Shown: positions 17,505 to 27,442, counted from the first letter of the stretch. The stretch: 64,000 bases of DNA from Pedobacter montanisoli (GCF_022809115.1 NZ_JALGBH010000001.1:310001-374000), one strand, 5' to 3'. Program-made: numbers and translations. Notes: generated from the letters alone by a model not told the origin.

Positions 17505-17981
17505 TTAAAACTGATGCGGAGGTTGTTGTTGGTTAAAAGGATCATTTGGGTTTCCAAAAGGATTTCCAAAGCCCCTGTTTCTCGCTTCTTCTGCCGATGG
17601 GCCCAAATACTTAGCGCTTCCAAAACCTAAGATCGGATAGAATATGAATGGAAATAGGATTAAACCAAGCGTAAAACCTTCTTCCTTGCCAAAACTTTTG
17701 CTCAGCAGATTTTGCAACCAAATGGTAAACACGATATTCACACAAGGAATAAGGCACCAAAGTAGCCAGATGTCTGGTTTACCAACAATCTGTATCATAA
17801 CATACACATTGTAAATAGGAATAAGTGCTGCCCATCCGGGTTTACCGGCTTTGGTAAAAGTCTTCCACATACCTGCAATAGTAATAACAGATATAGCAAG
17901 GCTAAAAAGAATCATGAAGCCAAGCCAAACTCCTAATAAGGCCTGAAGTGAAGATTCTGAATACTGTTCTGTGTAATCCAT
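17505..17981 (-). CDS. DUF5684 membrane protein
   Basis: A 158-residue integral membrane protein with four or so hydrophobic segments and the family pattern FTKAGKPGWAALIPIYNVYV, followed by a Pro/Gln/Asn-rich cytoplasmic tail (GNPFGNPNDPFNQQQPP). Function is unknown. It begins the operon that continues with DUF2752 and the SGNH hydrolase. Confidence 0.85.
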   Translation of the reverse strand: MDYTEQYSESSLQALLGVWLGFMILFSLAISVITIAGMWKTFTKAGKPGWAALIPIYNVYVMIQIVGKPDIWLLWCLIPCVNIVFTIWLQNLLSKSFGKEEGFTLGLILFPFIFYPILGFGSAKYLGPSAEEARNRGFGNPFGNPNDPFNQQQPPHQF

Positions 17982-18081
17982 AGTAATTTTGTTTTAGTTT
18001 AACTAAAGTTAAAACTAATTACTGAAAATCAAAACATCACAAAAAGGTGTAATTTTCGCCTAACTGATTATCTGCAAGAGG

Positions 18082-18777
18082 CTATACCAGCTTCATTTCA
18101 AACAAATGGGCAATATGAGATTTGAGTTTGTTTTTTACCTCTTCCATATCCATTTCCCTGCCTAATTCGCGCTGCATAGAGGTTACATCTTTATCATCTA
18201 TACCGCAGGGAACAATATTTTTAAAGTAATCAAGATTGGCATTTACGTTAAAAGCAAATCCGTGCATGGTAATCCAGCGGCTGCAGCGTACACCCATAGC
18301 ACATATTTTACGGGCTTTATCATTATCAGCATCTAACCATACACCTGTATAACCAGGGTAACGACCTGCTATAATACCATAATCGGCAAGTGTTAAGATA
18401 ACCGCTTCTTCAAGTGTTCTTAAATAAAGATGGATATCAGTAAAGAAATTATCCAAGTCTAAAATAGGGTAACCAACAATCTGTCCGGGGCCATGGTAAG
18501 TAATATCTCCACCTCGGTTAATTTTATAATAAGTTGCGTTTTTATCTGCCAAGCCCTGCTCATCTAACAGCAGGTTTTCTGGGTGACCGCTTTTACCTAA
18601 GGTATATACATGAGGATGCTCACAAAAGATGAGGTAATTTTGGGTAGGTTCATTGGTATTTTCGGTACGGTTTCTTCCCTTTACAGCCACGGTTTCATTA
18701 AATATGGCTTCTTGTTTATCCCATGCCTCCTGATAATCAGTTAAACCCCAATCTATAAATGCAACTTCTTTATTCAT
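18082..18777 (-). CDS. lipB: Octanoyl-[ACP]:protein octanoyltransferase
   Basis: LipB moves octanoyl from acyl carrier protein to lipoyl domains, the first step of endogenous lipoate attachment. The 231-residue protein has the signature RGGDITYHGPGQ at 88-99, K157 and the acyl-thioester cysteine C191 in VPCGI. A longer frame exists upstream but would overlap the phosphopantetheinyl transferase gene; the ATG at 18777 lies 4 bp after that gene's stop, with AAAAGG just before it. Pairing with an ACP-modifying enzyme makes functional sense. Confidence 0.95.
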   Translation of the reverse strand: MNKEVAFIDWGLTDYQEAWDKQEAIFNETVAVKGRNRTENTNEPTQNYLIFCEHPHVYTLGKSGHPENLLLDEQGLADKNATYYKINRGGDITYHGPGQIVGYPILDLDNFFTDIHLYLRTLEEAVILTLADYGIIAGRYPGYTGVWLDADNDKARKICAMGVRCSRWITMHGFAFNVNANLDYFKNIVPCGIDDKDVTSMQRELGREMDMEEVKNKLKSHIAHLFEMKLV

Positions 18778-18781
18778 CCTT

Positions 18782-19423
18782 TTAATCAACCACATAACCC
18801 AACATATAACCATCGGGTGTTTTAAAATAATTAACGGTAAGATCGCGAGTACCCTCAGGCAGGTTTACCGTAACCAGCAGAGAACCTTCTTTTTTGAGTT
18901 TAAAAGGTTTAATGTGCATATGTTGCTTAAACTCCAGTCCTTTTTTTCCGTACCATTTGTAAACGGCTTCTTTGGCACACCAGCAAACATATAAGCCTTC
19001 GGTATTATCGCCTACTTGCTTTTGGGCCAACTCTAAATCAGAAAGAAATTTATGCTTGATCAGTTTAATCTTATGTTTGATCAGCTCGATATCTACCCCA
19101 ACTGTTTTGTTTCTGCTAATAATAACAGCAGCATAATCAAACGAGTGACTCAGAGAAATGCTGGTATCAGAATTTACCAGATAAGGCTTTCCATGCTCAT
19201 CAATATGGCAATCTATATAGTCAGGTGTATTTAACATCGTTCTGAGCAAAAGTCTCGTACTTAACCAATGTAAAGCACGTTTACCTTTACTCAAAGAGTC
19301 TATAACCTCTATCTCATGTTGCTTAAGTTGTAAGCCTTTTATCAATTCCTCTTCTGTTTCTTCAATTTTCCATAAAGCCAAAGAGGTTTGGTCGTCAATT
19401 TTTTTATTAAAAACTATCGGCAT
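18782..19423 (-). CDS. 4'-phosphopantetheinyl transferase superfamily protein
   Basis: A 213-residue Sfp/AcpT-type enzyme that loads the 4'-phosphopantetheine arm from CoA onto carrier proteins. The conserved metal-binding motif is VGVDIE at 108-113, followed by WCAKEAVYK at 148-156 (W148, K151, E152, K156) and the SLSHSFDYAAV segment. It is co-directional with lipB with a 4-bp gap, so acyl carrier protein is the likely substrate. It is divergent from dcd. Confidence 0.9.
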   Translation of the reverse strand: MPIVFNKKIDDQTSLALWKIEETEEELIKGLQLKQHEIEVIDSLSKGKRALHWLSTRLLLRTMLNTPDYIDCHIDEHGKPYLVNSDTSISLSHSFDYAAVIISRNKTVGVDIELIKHKIKLIKHKFLSDLELAQKQVGDNTEGLYVCWCAKEAVYKWYGKKGLEFKQHMHIKPFKLKKEGSLLVTVNLPEGTRDLTVNYFKTPDGYMLGYVVD

Positions 19424-19444
19424 CCGCTAATTCGAAAATCTATA

Positions 19445-19452
19445 CAAAAGTA
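19445..19452 (-). promoter_or_regulatory. Candidate -7 element for the PPTase-lipB operon
   Basis: The minus strand reads TACTTTTG, matching TAnnTTTG, 21 bp before the ATG. A TTTG lies 24 bp further upstream (19477-19480), slightly longer than usual spacing. Confidence 0.45.
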
Positions 19453-19491
19453 TCTTAAATTAATCATAATTTTATCCAAATTAGTTAAAAA

Positions 19492-20028
19492 ATGATCTTA
19501 ACAGATAAGCGTATTCTTGAGGAAATAGAAAAGGGAACTATTATTATAGAGCCATTTAAGCCCGAGTGTTTAGGAACCAATTCTTACGATGTACATTTAG
19601 GTAAATACTTGGCTACCTATAAAGACCGTGTTTTAGATGCCAAAGCACACAATCAAATCGACCATTTTGAAATTCCTAAAGACGGATACATTTTACAGCC
19701 CGGCACTTTATACCTGGGTGTAACTTTAGAATACACTGAAACCCATCATCATGTACCTTTTTTAGAAGGCAAGAGCAGCACGGGCCGTTTAGGTATAGAT
19801 ATACATGCAACTGCGGGTAAAGGTGATGTAGGTTTTTGCAATACCTGGACACTGGAAATATCCTGTGCACAGCCCGTTAAAATTTATGCAGGAATGCCCA
19901 TAGGTCAGCTTATTTACTTTACGGTTGAAGGTAAAATAGAAAACCTTTACAATGCCAAGCAAAATGCCAAGTATAACAACAAAACCACACGCCCGGTAGA
20001 AAGCATGATGTGGAAAAACAATTTTTAA
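19492..20028 (+). CDS. dcd: dCTP deaminase
   Basis: Dcd deaminates dCTP to dUTP for thymidylate synthesis. The 178-residue protein has the trimeric dUTPase-like fold pattern: SYDVHLG at the start, GKSSTGRLGIDIHATAG around the active site and VGFCNTWTLE with the catalytic Glu. It ends with the family-typical SMMWKN. The KSSTGR form, in place of RSSLAR, is common in this phylum. A strong bidirectional hairpin follows. Confidence 0.93.
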   Translation: MILTDKRILEEIEKGTIIIEPFKPECLGTNSYDVHLGKYLATYKDRVLDAKAHNQIDHFEIPKDGYILQPGTLYLGVTLEYTETHHHVPFLEGKSSTGRLGIDIHATAGKGDVGFCNTWTLEISCAQPVKIYAGMPIGQLIYFTVEGKIENLYNAKQNAKYNNKTTRPVESMMWKNNF

Positions 20029-20053
20029 ACCAAATATATGTGAACCTAATCTT

Positions 20054-20095
20054 AATATAGCCTTTTGTTCTAAAACAAAAGGCTATATTTATTTA
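20054..20095. terminator. Terminator hairpin after dcd
   Basis: AATATAGCCTTTTGTT pairs perfectly with AACAAAAGGCTATATT around a 4-base loop, followed by TTATTTAT. It separates dcd from the next gene. Confidence 0.85.
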
Positions 20096-20146
20096 TAAGA
20101 ACCTATTACCCCTTACCATTATTTACAAGAATGTAGAACCACCAAT

Positions 20147-22837
20147 ATGAAAAAGATCATTCTCTCCATAGTCCTCGCATTTATCAGCATTTTCAGCGTC
20201 AGCTTAGCACTTGCTTACGATGATCCTTTTATAACATTTTTAAATAAACTCAGGCTTTATACCCACAAGTACGCACAGGAAAAGGTCTATTTACACCTAG
20301 ATAAACCTTATTATGCCATTGGTGATAATATCTGGTTCAAAGCCTATGTGGTAAACAGTGCCACACAAGAACCGTCAATCATCAGCAAGATATTGTATGT
20401 AGAACTGATTAACGAAAAAGACTCTATAACCAAACAACTAAAGTTACCTTTAAATTCGGGCATTACATGGGGTGATTTTAAGCTTACGGATTCCCTTCAG
20501 GAAGGCAATTACCGTATCAGGGCTTATACACAATGGATGCGCAATGCAGGCACAGCCTTCTTCTATGATAAAACCATTAAAATTGGTAACTCATGGGCAA
20601 ATAAAGTATTTATAAAAGCTACAAATACAGTTAGCCTACAAAATAATGTTGAAGAAATAAAAAGTATTGTCAGATTTACAGATAAGCAGAATAGCCCTTA
20701 TGCCAACTGCAATGTAAGTTACGAGGTTAAATATTTAGGCAAAAACCTTCATCGTGGAAAAGGAACTACAAACACCAATGGAGAACTTACTGTTAATTTT
20801 GTCAATAAACAACCTAACACAGATAAAAATCTAACAATTCATGCAAGCATTACGCTTCCTAACAAGCAGCTTATTAGCAAGGAAATTAGCATAGCACCTA
20901 CCAACAAAGAAACCGATATACAGTTTTTTGCAGAAGGGGGAAAAATAGTAGAAAATCTGCCCGGAAAAATAGGATTTAAAGCCGTTGGCAGCAATGGTCT
21001 GGGCGAAATGGTAAGTGGAACTATCGTAACCTCGCAGGGTCAGGAACTGATACATATAGAAAGTAATTCTTTGGGCATGGGATCTTTTTACCTTAACCCT
21101 GTTCCCGGCGAAACTTATAAGGCCATTATAAAACTTAAAAACGGAACAACAAAAAGCCTGAACTTGCCAAAAGCAGAAAGCCAGGGTACTGTTTTAAGTG
21201 TGAATAACCTCGACGATAAGAAACTTGCCATCAAAACTTTTTTTAGCGAAAGCCAGATTAATACCGGCACCTACTATCTGTTATTGCAGCACAATGGCTC
21301 TGTTTTTCTAAATACTAAGGTTAATTCTTTAAAACCGGTTAACCTTGTAAACGTACCTAAAGACAGTTTACCATCGGGCATTATCCAGGTTACGCTGTTA
21401 TCAGCTGATTTTATGCCTTTAAACGAACGCATAGCTTTTATAAATAACACAAGCGACAAAATCAGTATTGAAACTGTAAACTTAAAAGCCGACTATAAAA
21501 CCCGCGAAAAAGTTGATTTCTCATTTAAAGCTCAGCATGTTAACACTCCGGTTATGGGCAGCTTCTCTATGGCTGTTACCAATACTGCAGCCGTAAAACC
21601 AGATCCTGAGAACGAAAGCAATATTTTAACCAGCTTACTGCTTACTTCAGACCTGAGCGGCTATGTAGAAAAACCTAATTATTATTTCTTAAAGGATGAT
21701 AAAAAAACTAAAGAAGATCTGGATAACCTCCTGTTAACACAGGGCTGGAGAAAAATAAGCTACCAACAGGTAAATAGTGATACTCCTTTAAATCCAACTT
21801 TTACTGTAGAAAATGGCCTTAGCATTAGCGGTAATGTGATGAAAGGGAAAAATCCGGTAGCAGGCGGAAAAGTATCTTTACTTACTTTGGCAAAAGGGAT
21901 AATGATGATAGATACTCTTACAGACAGCAAGGGTAAATTTAATTTTGATGAGATCTCTTTTCCAGACAGCACGAAATTTCTTGTACAGGCAAGAACCAAC
22001 AAAGACAAAAAGTTTGTGGAGATCAATTTAGATACTGTTCCAAAACAGAAAGTAACCGAAAACAAGAACAAGGCAGATTTAGATGAGAATGTAAATGAGT
22101 CTATTATGGATTATCTGCATCAAAGTGATAAGTATTTTCAGGATCAGACCAAACGTGGCCTGCTTAGCAGAACCATCCTGTTAGATGAAGTAAACATTGT
22201 AGAGAAAAAAGCACCTGTGATTACTTCAAGCAATTTAAACGGGGCAGGCAGAGCAGATATGATTATTACAGCAAAGGATCTGGAAAATGCTTTTTCTTTA
22301 TCACAGTATCTACAGGGACGCATTGCAGGCGTACAGATTAGAAACGGACTTGCTTTTGCAAGGAATAACCCTAATCCTATGGCTATTTATCTGGATGGTA
22401 TAAGTTTAGGAACAGATGGTTTTTCATTAGATGACATTGTAGTACAAGATATTGAAACGGTAGAGGTTTTAAAAAGCATGTCTTATAGCGCTATATATGG
22501 CTCAAACGGTGGAGCAGGTGTAATTGTAATTACCACAAAAAGAGGAAGTGGTAAGGCATCCTACAACCGTTATACACCTGGTTTGATCAGCTTTATACCT
22601 AAAGGATTTTCTGCCATACGGGAGTTTTATTCGCCTAAATACGATGTAACACCTGATACTCGCCCAGACCTGCGTACTACCGTATTTTGGGACCCACAGG
22701 TAGTTACAGATAAAGATGGTAATGTAAGCGTGAGTTATTTTAATACTGATGTGGCTGGCATCTACAGGATGATTATTGAGGGTATTGATATTCATGGCAA
22801 TTTAGCCAGAAAAGTGCTGACTTATGAAGTAAAATAA
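20147..22837 (+). CDS. MG2 / TonB-plug domain exported protein, copy 1
   Basis: An 896-residue exported protein with a signal peptide (1-24). It has an N-terminal macroglobulin-like MG2 region (YLHLDKPYYAIGDNIWFKAY), repeated beta-rich modules, a carboxypeptidase-regulatory-like segment around 540-620 and a TonB-dependent receptor plug near 700-800 (ITAKDLENAFSLSQYLQGRI ... YGSNGGAGVIVITTKRG). There is no beta-barrel after the plug, so it is not a complete transporter. The role is unknown; surface or periplasmic interaction is plausible. A paralogue of identical length follows 98 bp downstream. Confidence 0.85.
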   Translation: MKKIILSIVLAFISIFSVSLALAYDDPFITFLNKLRLYTHKYAQEKVYLHLDKPYYAIGDNIWFKAYVVNSATQEPSIISKILYVELINEKDSITKQLKLPLNSGITWGDFKLTDSLQEGNYRIRAYTQWMRNAGTAFFYDKTIKIGNSWANKVFIKATNTVSLQNNVEEIKSIVRFTDKQNSPYANCNVSYEVKYLGKNLHRGKGTTNTNGELTVNFVNKQPNTDKNLTIHASITLPNKQLISKEISIAPTNKETDIQFFAEGGKIVENLPGKIGFKAVGSNGLGEMVSGTIVTSQGQELIHIESNSLGMGSFYLNPVPGETYKAIIKLKNGTTKSLNLPKAESQGTVLSVNNLDDKKLAIKTFFSESQINTGTYYLLLQHNGSVFLNTKVNSLKPVNLVNVPKDSLPSGIIQVTLLSADFMPLNERIAFINNTSDKISIETVNLKADYKTREKVDFSFKAQHVNTPVMGSFSMAVTNTAAVKPDPENESNILTSLLLTSDLSGYVEKPNYYFLKDDKKTKEDLDNLLLTQGWRKISYQQVNSDTPLNPTFTVENGLSISGNVMKGKNPVAGGKVSLLTLAKGIMMIDTLTDSKGKFNFDEISFPDSTKFLVQARTNKDKKFVEINLDTVPKQKVTENKNKADLDENVNESIMDYLHQSDKYFQDQTKRGLLSRTILLDEVNIVEKKAPVITSSNLNGAGRADMIITAKDLENAFSLSQYLQGRIAGVQIRNGLAFARNNPNPMAIYLDGISLGTDGFSLDDIVVQDIETVEVLKSMSYSAIYGSNGGAGVIVITTKRGSGKASYNRYTPGLISFIPKGFSAIREFYSPKYDVTPDTRPDLRTTVFWDPQVVTDKDGNVSVSYFNTDVAGIYRMIIEGIDIHGNLARKVLTYEVK

Positions 22838-22935
22838 TTTTTGTTGTAAACTGTAAAATTGTAGCATACAGTGTAGAGAAATTAGTTGTATCATTACATA
22901 ACAAACTACAATGATCATCAGTCTAAACCTTTAAA

Positions 22936-25626
22936 ATGAAAAAAAACTGTTTTCTTTTAGTTACTCTTATATGCTGTATTATTTGCTCGTTAAGGTCAGT
23001 TGCACAATTTCAGCCATTTGATAATTTTGCGAAGAGCCTAACACGTTATACTAGTCAATATGCCCAGGAAAAAGTATATCTTCATTTAGATAAGCCTTAC
23101 TATGCTGTAGGCGATGATATCTGGTTTAAAGCTTATGTATTAGAGGCGCCCAGCAGTACTCCATCACAAATCAGTAAGATTCTGTATGTAGAACTTATAA
23201 ATGAAAAAGATTCTGTGCAAAAACAACTTAAACTACCTTTAAGCAGTGGGGTTACCTGGGGTGATTTTAAACTCACCGATGAATTTAAAGAAGGGAACTA
23301 CAGAATAAGATCATACACCCAATGGATGCGCAATGCAGATCCTGCCTTTTTTTACGATAAAACCCTGAAAATAGGCAATTCATGGGCAAATGAAGTATTT
23401 ACTTCTACCACCAGTAAAAGCGAAACGCTGAATGGCATTGAGAATATTAGTAGCCTTATTAAATTTACAGATAAAAAAACCACACCTTATATCAATTGCC
23501 AAGTTAGTTATCAAATAAAAAATAAAAACACCATACTTGTACAAGGTAAAGCTGTTACAGATGCTCAGGGACAGGTCTCAATCAGTTTTACAAATAAGCA
23601 GCCTGTAAAAAACAAGCCCAATATTATATATGCCACTATTACCTTACCCAATAAACAGCAAATTCTAAAAGAAATTGTACTTAAAGAAAGTATAAAAGAC
23701 ATTGATGTGCAATTCTTTGCAGAAGGCGGAAAAGCAGTTGTTGGCCTACCTAATAAGATCGGCTTTAAGGCTATTAATTCTGCAGGGCTGGGTGAACATA
23801 TAACTGGTCACATACAAACCAGTGATGGCACTGAAATATTAAGTTTTGAAAGCAATTCGTTAGGTATGGGTTCTTTCTATCTTAATCCTGTATCAGGCTT
23901 AACTTATCAGGCAGTTATAAAATCAGGTAACGGAAGCACCAAAACATTCTCTTTACCAAAAGCAGAAGAAAATGGTATAGTATTGAGTGTTAACAACAAC
24001 GATGATAAAAAAATAATCGTCAAGAATTATTTTAGCAATACTTTGCTAAACACGGGCAACTATCTTTTGTTGATACACCATAATGGCAAAATTTATCTGC
24101 ATACAGAAATTAGCAGTAAAACAACAGTAAGCACCCTGTCTGTACCTAAAGACAGTCTCCCTTCTGGCATTATCCAAATAGCCCTCTTCTCCCCAGATTT
24201 AAAACTACTTAATGAACGTATTGCATTCATTAATAATTTAACCGATAAAATAGTTATAGAGCACCTTAATTTAAAACCACAATATAAAGCTCGTGAAAAA
24301 GTTGATCTTTCTCTTAAAGCTAATAACGATAATCTACCTGTGCAAGGAAGTTTTTCTGTGGCTGTGACCAATACTTCAACGGTAAAAACCGATCCTGAGA
24401 ATGAAAGTAATATACTGACCGGATTATTGCTTACTTCAGATCTGAGTGGCTATGTAGAAAAACCAAACTACTATTTCTTAAAAGATGATAAAAAAAACAA
24501 AGAAGATCTAGATAACCTATTGTTAACGCAAGGATGGCGTAAAATCAATTATGAGCAGGTAAATCAAAATACACCTGTAAATATAGCTTTTCAACAAGAA
24601 AAAGAGCTTTCTATTAGTGGAACCATAACTAAAAGCAAAAATCCGGTAGTACAAGGAAAAGTATCTTTAATGACTTTTGCTAAAATCCCGATGGTTATAG
24701 ATACATTAACAGATAGTAATGGGCATTTTACTTTTGACAACATCCAGTTTCCCGATAGCACAAAGTTTATTATACAAGCCAAAACAGAGAAAGATAAAAA
24801 GTCTGTTGAAATTATACTTGATACTACAAATCCACCCGAAGTTTCAAAAAACAAAAATACAGCAGATAATGATCAAAATGTTAACCAGTCTGTTATGAGC
24901 TATCTGCAACAAAGCGACCGATACTTTGAAGAGCAAACTAAAAAAGGACTGTTAAACCGTACCATCCAGTTAAAAGAGGTTAATATTACAGAACAAAAAG
25001 CAAAACCGATTGCATCAACCAATTTAAACGGGGCCGGCAATGCCGACGCCATAATTACTGCTAAGGATCTCGAGAACACCGTTTCTTTAACCCAATATCT
25101 TGTAGGACGGATAGCCGGTATAAAAGTTGGTATGCAAAAAGTATATGCTCGTGGCGATTCTGTACCTATGGCGATTTTTATAGATGGACTAAGTGTTGAT
25201 ACTGTAAACACCACTTTAGATGATATAGCCGTTGATGATATAGAAACCATAGAAATCTTAAAGAACAATGCATATACCGCCATTTACGGTTCAGATGGTT
25301 TTTCAGGCGCTATCATCGTTACCACTAAAAGAGGAAAAGTTTCAGGCAGCTATAATAGATACACACCAGGCGTTATCAGCTATATTCCTAAAGGCTTTAC
25401 TGCCGTACGCGAATTTTATTCACCTAAATATGATGTTAAGCCAGATAATCGTCCTGATTTACGCAGTACTGTATTTTGGGATCCCCAAGTAATAACCGAT
25501 AAAGAAGGACATACCAAAATCAATTATTTCAATCCAGATGTCCCCGGTACGTACCGGATTGTTATTGAAGGGATAGATATTGGTGGTAATCTAGCCAGAA
25601 AAGTACTGACCTACGAAGTAAAATAA
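22936..25626 (+). CDS. MG2 / TonB-plug domain exported protein, copy 2
   Basis: An 896-residue paralogue of the preceding gene with the same domain order: signal peptide (1-23), MG2-like region with YLHLDKPYYAVGDDIWFKAY, beta modules, a regulatory-like domain and a plug (ITAKDLENTVSLTQYLVGRI ... YGSDGFSGAIIVTTKRG). The two proteins share the same length and the same C-terminus (ARKVLTYEVK), so they come from a tandem duplication. The linker between modules and the plug surface differ most. Function is unknown. Confidence 0.85.
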   Translation: MKKNCFLLVTLICCIICSLRSVAQFQPFDNFAKSLTRYTSQYAQEKVYLHLDKPYYAVGDDIWFKAYVLEAPSSTPSQISKILYVELINEKDSVQKQLKLPLSSGVTWGDFKLTDEFKEGNYRIRSYTQWMRNADPAFFYDKTLKIGNSWANEVFTSTTSKSETLNGIENISSLIKFTDKKTTPYINCQVSYQIKNKNTILVQGKAVTDAQGQVSISFTNKQPVKNKPNIIYATITLPNKQQILKEIVLKESIKDIDVQFFAEGGKAVVGLPNKIGFKAINSAGLGEHITGHIQTSDGTEILSFESNSLGMGSFYLNPVSGLTYQAVIKSGNGSTKTFSLPKAEENGIVLSVNNNDDKKIIVKNYFSNTLLNTGNYLLLIHHNGKIYLHTEISSKTTVSTLSVPKDSLPSGIIQIALFSPDLKLLNERIAFINNLTDKIVIEHLNLKPQYKAREKVDLSLKANNDNLPVQGSFSVAVTNTSTVKTDPENESNILTGLLLTSDLSGYVEKPNYYFLKDDKKNKEDLDNLLLTQGWRKINYEQVNQNTPVNIAFQQEKELSISGTITKSKNPVVQGKVSLMTFAKIPMVIDTLTDSNGHFTFDNIQFPDSTKFIIQAKTEKDKKSVEIILDTTNPPEVSKNKNTADNDQNVNQSVMSYLQQSDRYFEEQTKKGLLNRTIQLKEVNITEQKAKPIASTNLNGAGNADAIITAKDLENTVSLTQYLVGRIAGIKVGMQKVYARGDSVPMAIFIDGLSVDTVNTTLDDIAVDDIETIEILKNNAYTAIYGSDGFSGAIIVTTKRGKVSGSYNRYTPGVISYIPKGFTAVREFYSPKYDVKPDNRPDLRSTVFWDPQVITDKEGHTKINYFNPDVPGTYRIVIEGIDIGGNLARKVLTYEVK

Positions 25627-25650
25627 TTTTATGCTTGCATAATAAATGCT

Positions 25651-25685
25651 TTCCTCTTAGCTTTATAACATTAAGCTAAGAGGAA
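25651..25685 (+). promoter_or_regulatory. Hairpin covering the ribosome binding site of the crotonase gene
   Basis: TTCCTCTTAGCTT pairs perfectly with AAGCTAAGAGGAA (13 bp, 9-base loop). The right arm holds the AAGAGGA Shine-Dalgarno-like sequence, which ends 4 bp before the ATG at 25690. It may also be the end of the upstream transcript, although no T-run follows. Confidence 0.55.
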
Positions 25686-25689
25686 AAAC

Positions 25690-26454
25690 ATGAATACCAT
25701 TACCACAACCGTAAAAGACAAACTTGCCGTTATAACCTTAAACCGTGGCCGTTCTAATGCACTAAACCGCGAAATGGTTCTAGAGCTGGACAGTATGCTG
25801 CAAAATATTGCCAACGATCCTAATATTGGTGGTGTACTCCTTGCCGGAAAAGACAATTTCTTTTCAGCAGGTTTAGATCTGATTGAATTGTACCATTATA
25901 ACGAAGAAGAAGCCAAAAGTTTCTGGCAATTGTTCTTAAACTTTATTGGGAACATGATTAGTTTTAAAAAGCCTATTGTTGCTGCTATTAATGGTCATAG
26001 TCCGGCTGGCGGATGCGTAATGGCTTTAGCCTGCGATGCACGTGTAATGGCCGAAGGTAAATATATTATTGGGTTGAACGAGGTGCCTGTAGGCATTATT
26101 GTCCCTAACAGCATTTTTGAACTTTACGCATTTTGGTTAGGACAAGCCAATGCTACCCGAAGCCTGTTAGAAGGTAAGCTGTTTAATCCAGAAGAAGCCT
26201 TGCAAATTAGTCTGATTGATGAAATTACCAAACCCGAAAGCATCTTAACTGCAGCTGAACGCAGAGTGAGAAAATATATGGCTTTTGAGCAAAACACCTG
26301 GCAGCAAAGCAAACTGAACATCCGCAAAAAACTTATTGGTATAGCCAACTCAGATCAAAGTGCAGAACTAGAAACCATGCTTAAGCAATGGTGGTCTCCG
26401 GGCACAAGAGCCATCTTAAAAGCGATGATAGATAACCTGCAAAAGAAAAGTTAA
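25690..26454 (+). CDS. Enoyl-CoA hydratase/isomerase family protein
   Basis: A 254-residue crotonase-fold protein. The CoA and oxyanion-hole segments are FFSAGLDLIEL and INGHSPAGGCVMALACDARV. The second catalytic Glu of true hydratases is not evident after GIIVPNS, so it resembles the delta3,delta2-enoyl-CoA isomerase group more than hydratases. The neighbouring dienoyl-CoA-reductase-like gene fits auxiliary beta-oxidation of unsaturated fatty acids. Its ribosome site lies in a hairpin. Confidence 0.85.
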   Translation: MNTITTTVKDKLAVITLNRGRSNALNREMVLELDSMLQNIANDPNIGGVLLAGKDNFFSAGLDLIELYHYNEEEAKSFWQLFLNFIGNMISFKKPIVAAINGHSPAGGCVMALACDARVMAEGKYIIGLNEVPVGIIVPNSIFELYAFWLGQANATRSLLEGKLFNPEEALQISLIDEITKPESILTAAERRVRKYMAFEQNTWQQSKLNIRKKLIGIANSDQSAELETMLKQWWSPGTRAILKAMIDNLQKKS

Positions 26455-26566
26455 TACCTTAATGTAAGTTCGGTTTACAATTGAAGCGATAGCCGTAAAC
26501 CCTTTCTCATTTACTTAAAGAAAACCATACAGACTAACCCCTTGTTCAACCTTAAAATCCCACGAT

Positions 26567-27442
26567 ATGTACAACAAACCCATGTTAAAAGATAATGCCC
26601 TAAAAGGAAAAACCATAGTCATAACCGGTGGTGGTACTGGACTGGGTCGTGCAATGGGCACCTATTTCCTTCAATTGGGGGCTAATCTAGTAATTACCAG
26701 CCGTAAGCTGGAAGTATTACAAAAAACCGCACAGGAAATGGAAGCCGAAACAGGTGGCAAAGTGTTGGCTGTACAGTGCGATGTAAGGGATTATGCACAG
26801 GTAGAACATCTGTTAAATGAGACAACAGCTACATTTGGTCAGGTAGATGCTTTAGTGAACAATGCAGCAGGCAATTTTATTTCGCCTACAGAACGTTTAT
26901 CAACCAATGCTTTTTCTACCATTATAGATATTGTACTCAAAGGAACGGTAAACTGTACCTTAGCTTTTGGTAAGCATTGGATTGCGCAGAAACAACCAGC
27001 CAGTGTACTAAACATTGTAACTACCTATGCCTTTACAGGCTCTGCTTATGTGGTGCCTTCGGCTTGCGCAAAAGGAGGTGTATTGGCACTTACCCGCTCG
27101 CTGGCGGTTGAGTGGGGTAAATATGGTATCAGAACCAATGCCATTGCCCCAGGGCCATTTCCTACCAAAGGTGCTTGGGAAAGGTTGTTGCCTGGCGACT
27201 TGGCGCAGAAATTCGATTTTAAGAACCGTGTTCCTTTAAAACGTACAGGCAATCATCAGGAACTGGCTAATCTATCTGCATTTTTGGTAAGCGATTTCTC
27301 GGGCTATATCAATGGTGAGGTAATTACCATAGATGGCGGTGAATGGCTACAGGGCGCTGGACAATTTAGCGGACTAGAAGCCATCCCAACCGAAATGTGG
27401 GATATGCTGGAACAGATGACGCGTTCAGCTAAAGGGAGTTAA
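26567..27442 (+). CDS. SDR oxidoreductase, 2,4-dienoyl-CoA-reductase-like
   Basis: A 291-residue short-chain dehydrogenase. The cofactor motif is TGGGTGLGRAMG, then NNAAGNF. At the active site the usual Tyr is replaced in the pattern VPSACAKGGVLALTRSLAVE, as in 2,4-dienoyl-CoA reductases, and the IAPGPFPTKGAW segment also fits. An internal Met at residue 6 is an alternative start. With the crotonase gene upstream it would handle unsaturated acyl-CoA intermediates. Confidence 0.87.
   Translation: MYNKPMLKDNALKGKTIVITGGGTGLGRAMGTYFLQLGANLVITSRKLEVLQKTAQEMEAETGGKVLAVQCDVRDYAQVEHLLNETTATFGQVDALVNNAAGNFISPTERLSTNAFSTIIDIVLKGTVNCTLAFGKHWIAQKQPASVLNIVTTYAFTGSAYVVPSACAKGGVLALTRSLAVEWGKYGIRTNAIAPGPFPTKGAWERLLPGDLAQKFDFKNRVPLKRTGNHQELANLSAFLVSDFSGYINGEVITIDGGEWLQGAGQFSGLEAIPTEMWDMLEQMTRSAKGS

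Noticed and set aside
17501..17623. Longer N-terminus for the DUF2752 gene
   Set aside because: It would overlap the DUF5684 gene by about 120 bp, and the residues do not belong to the family.
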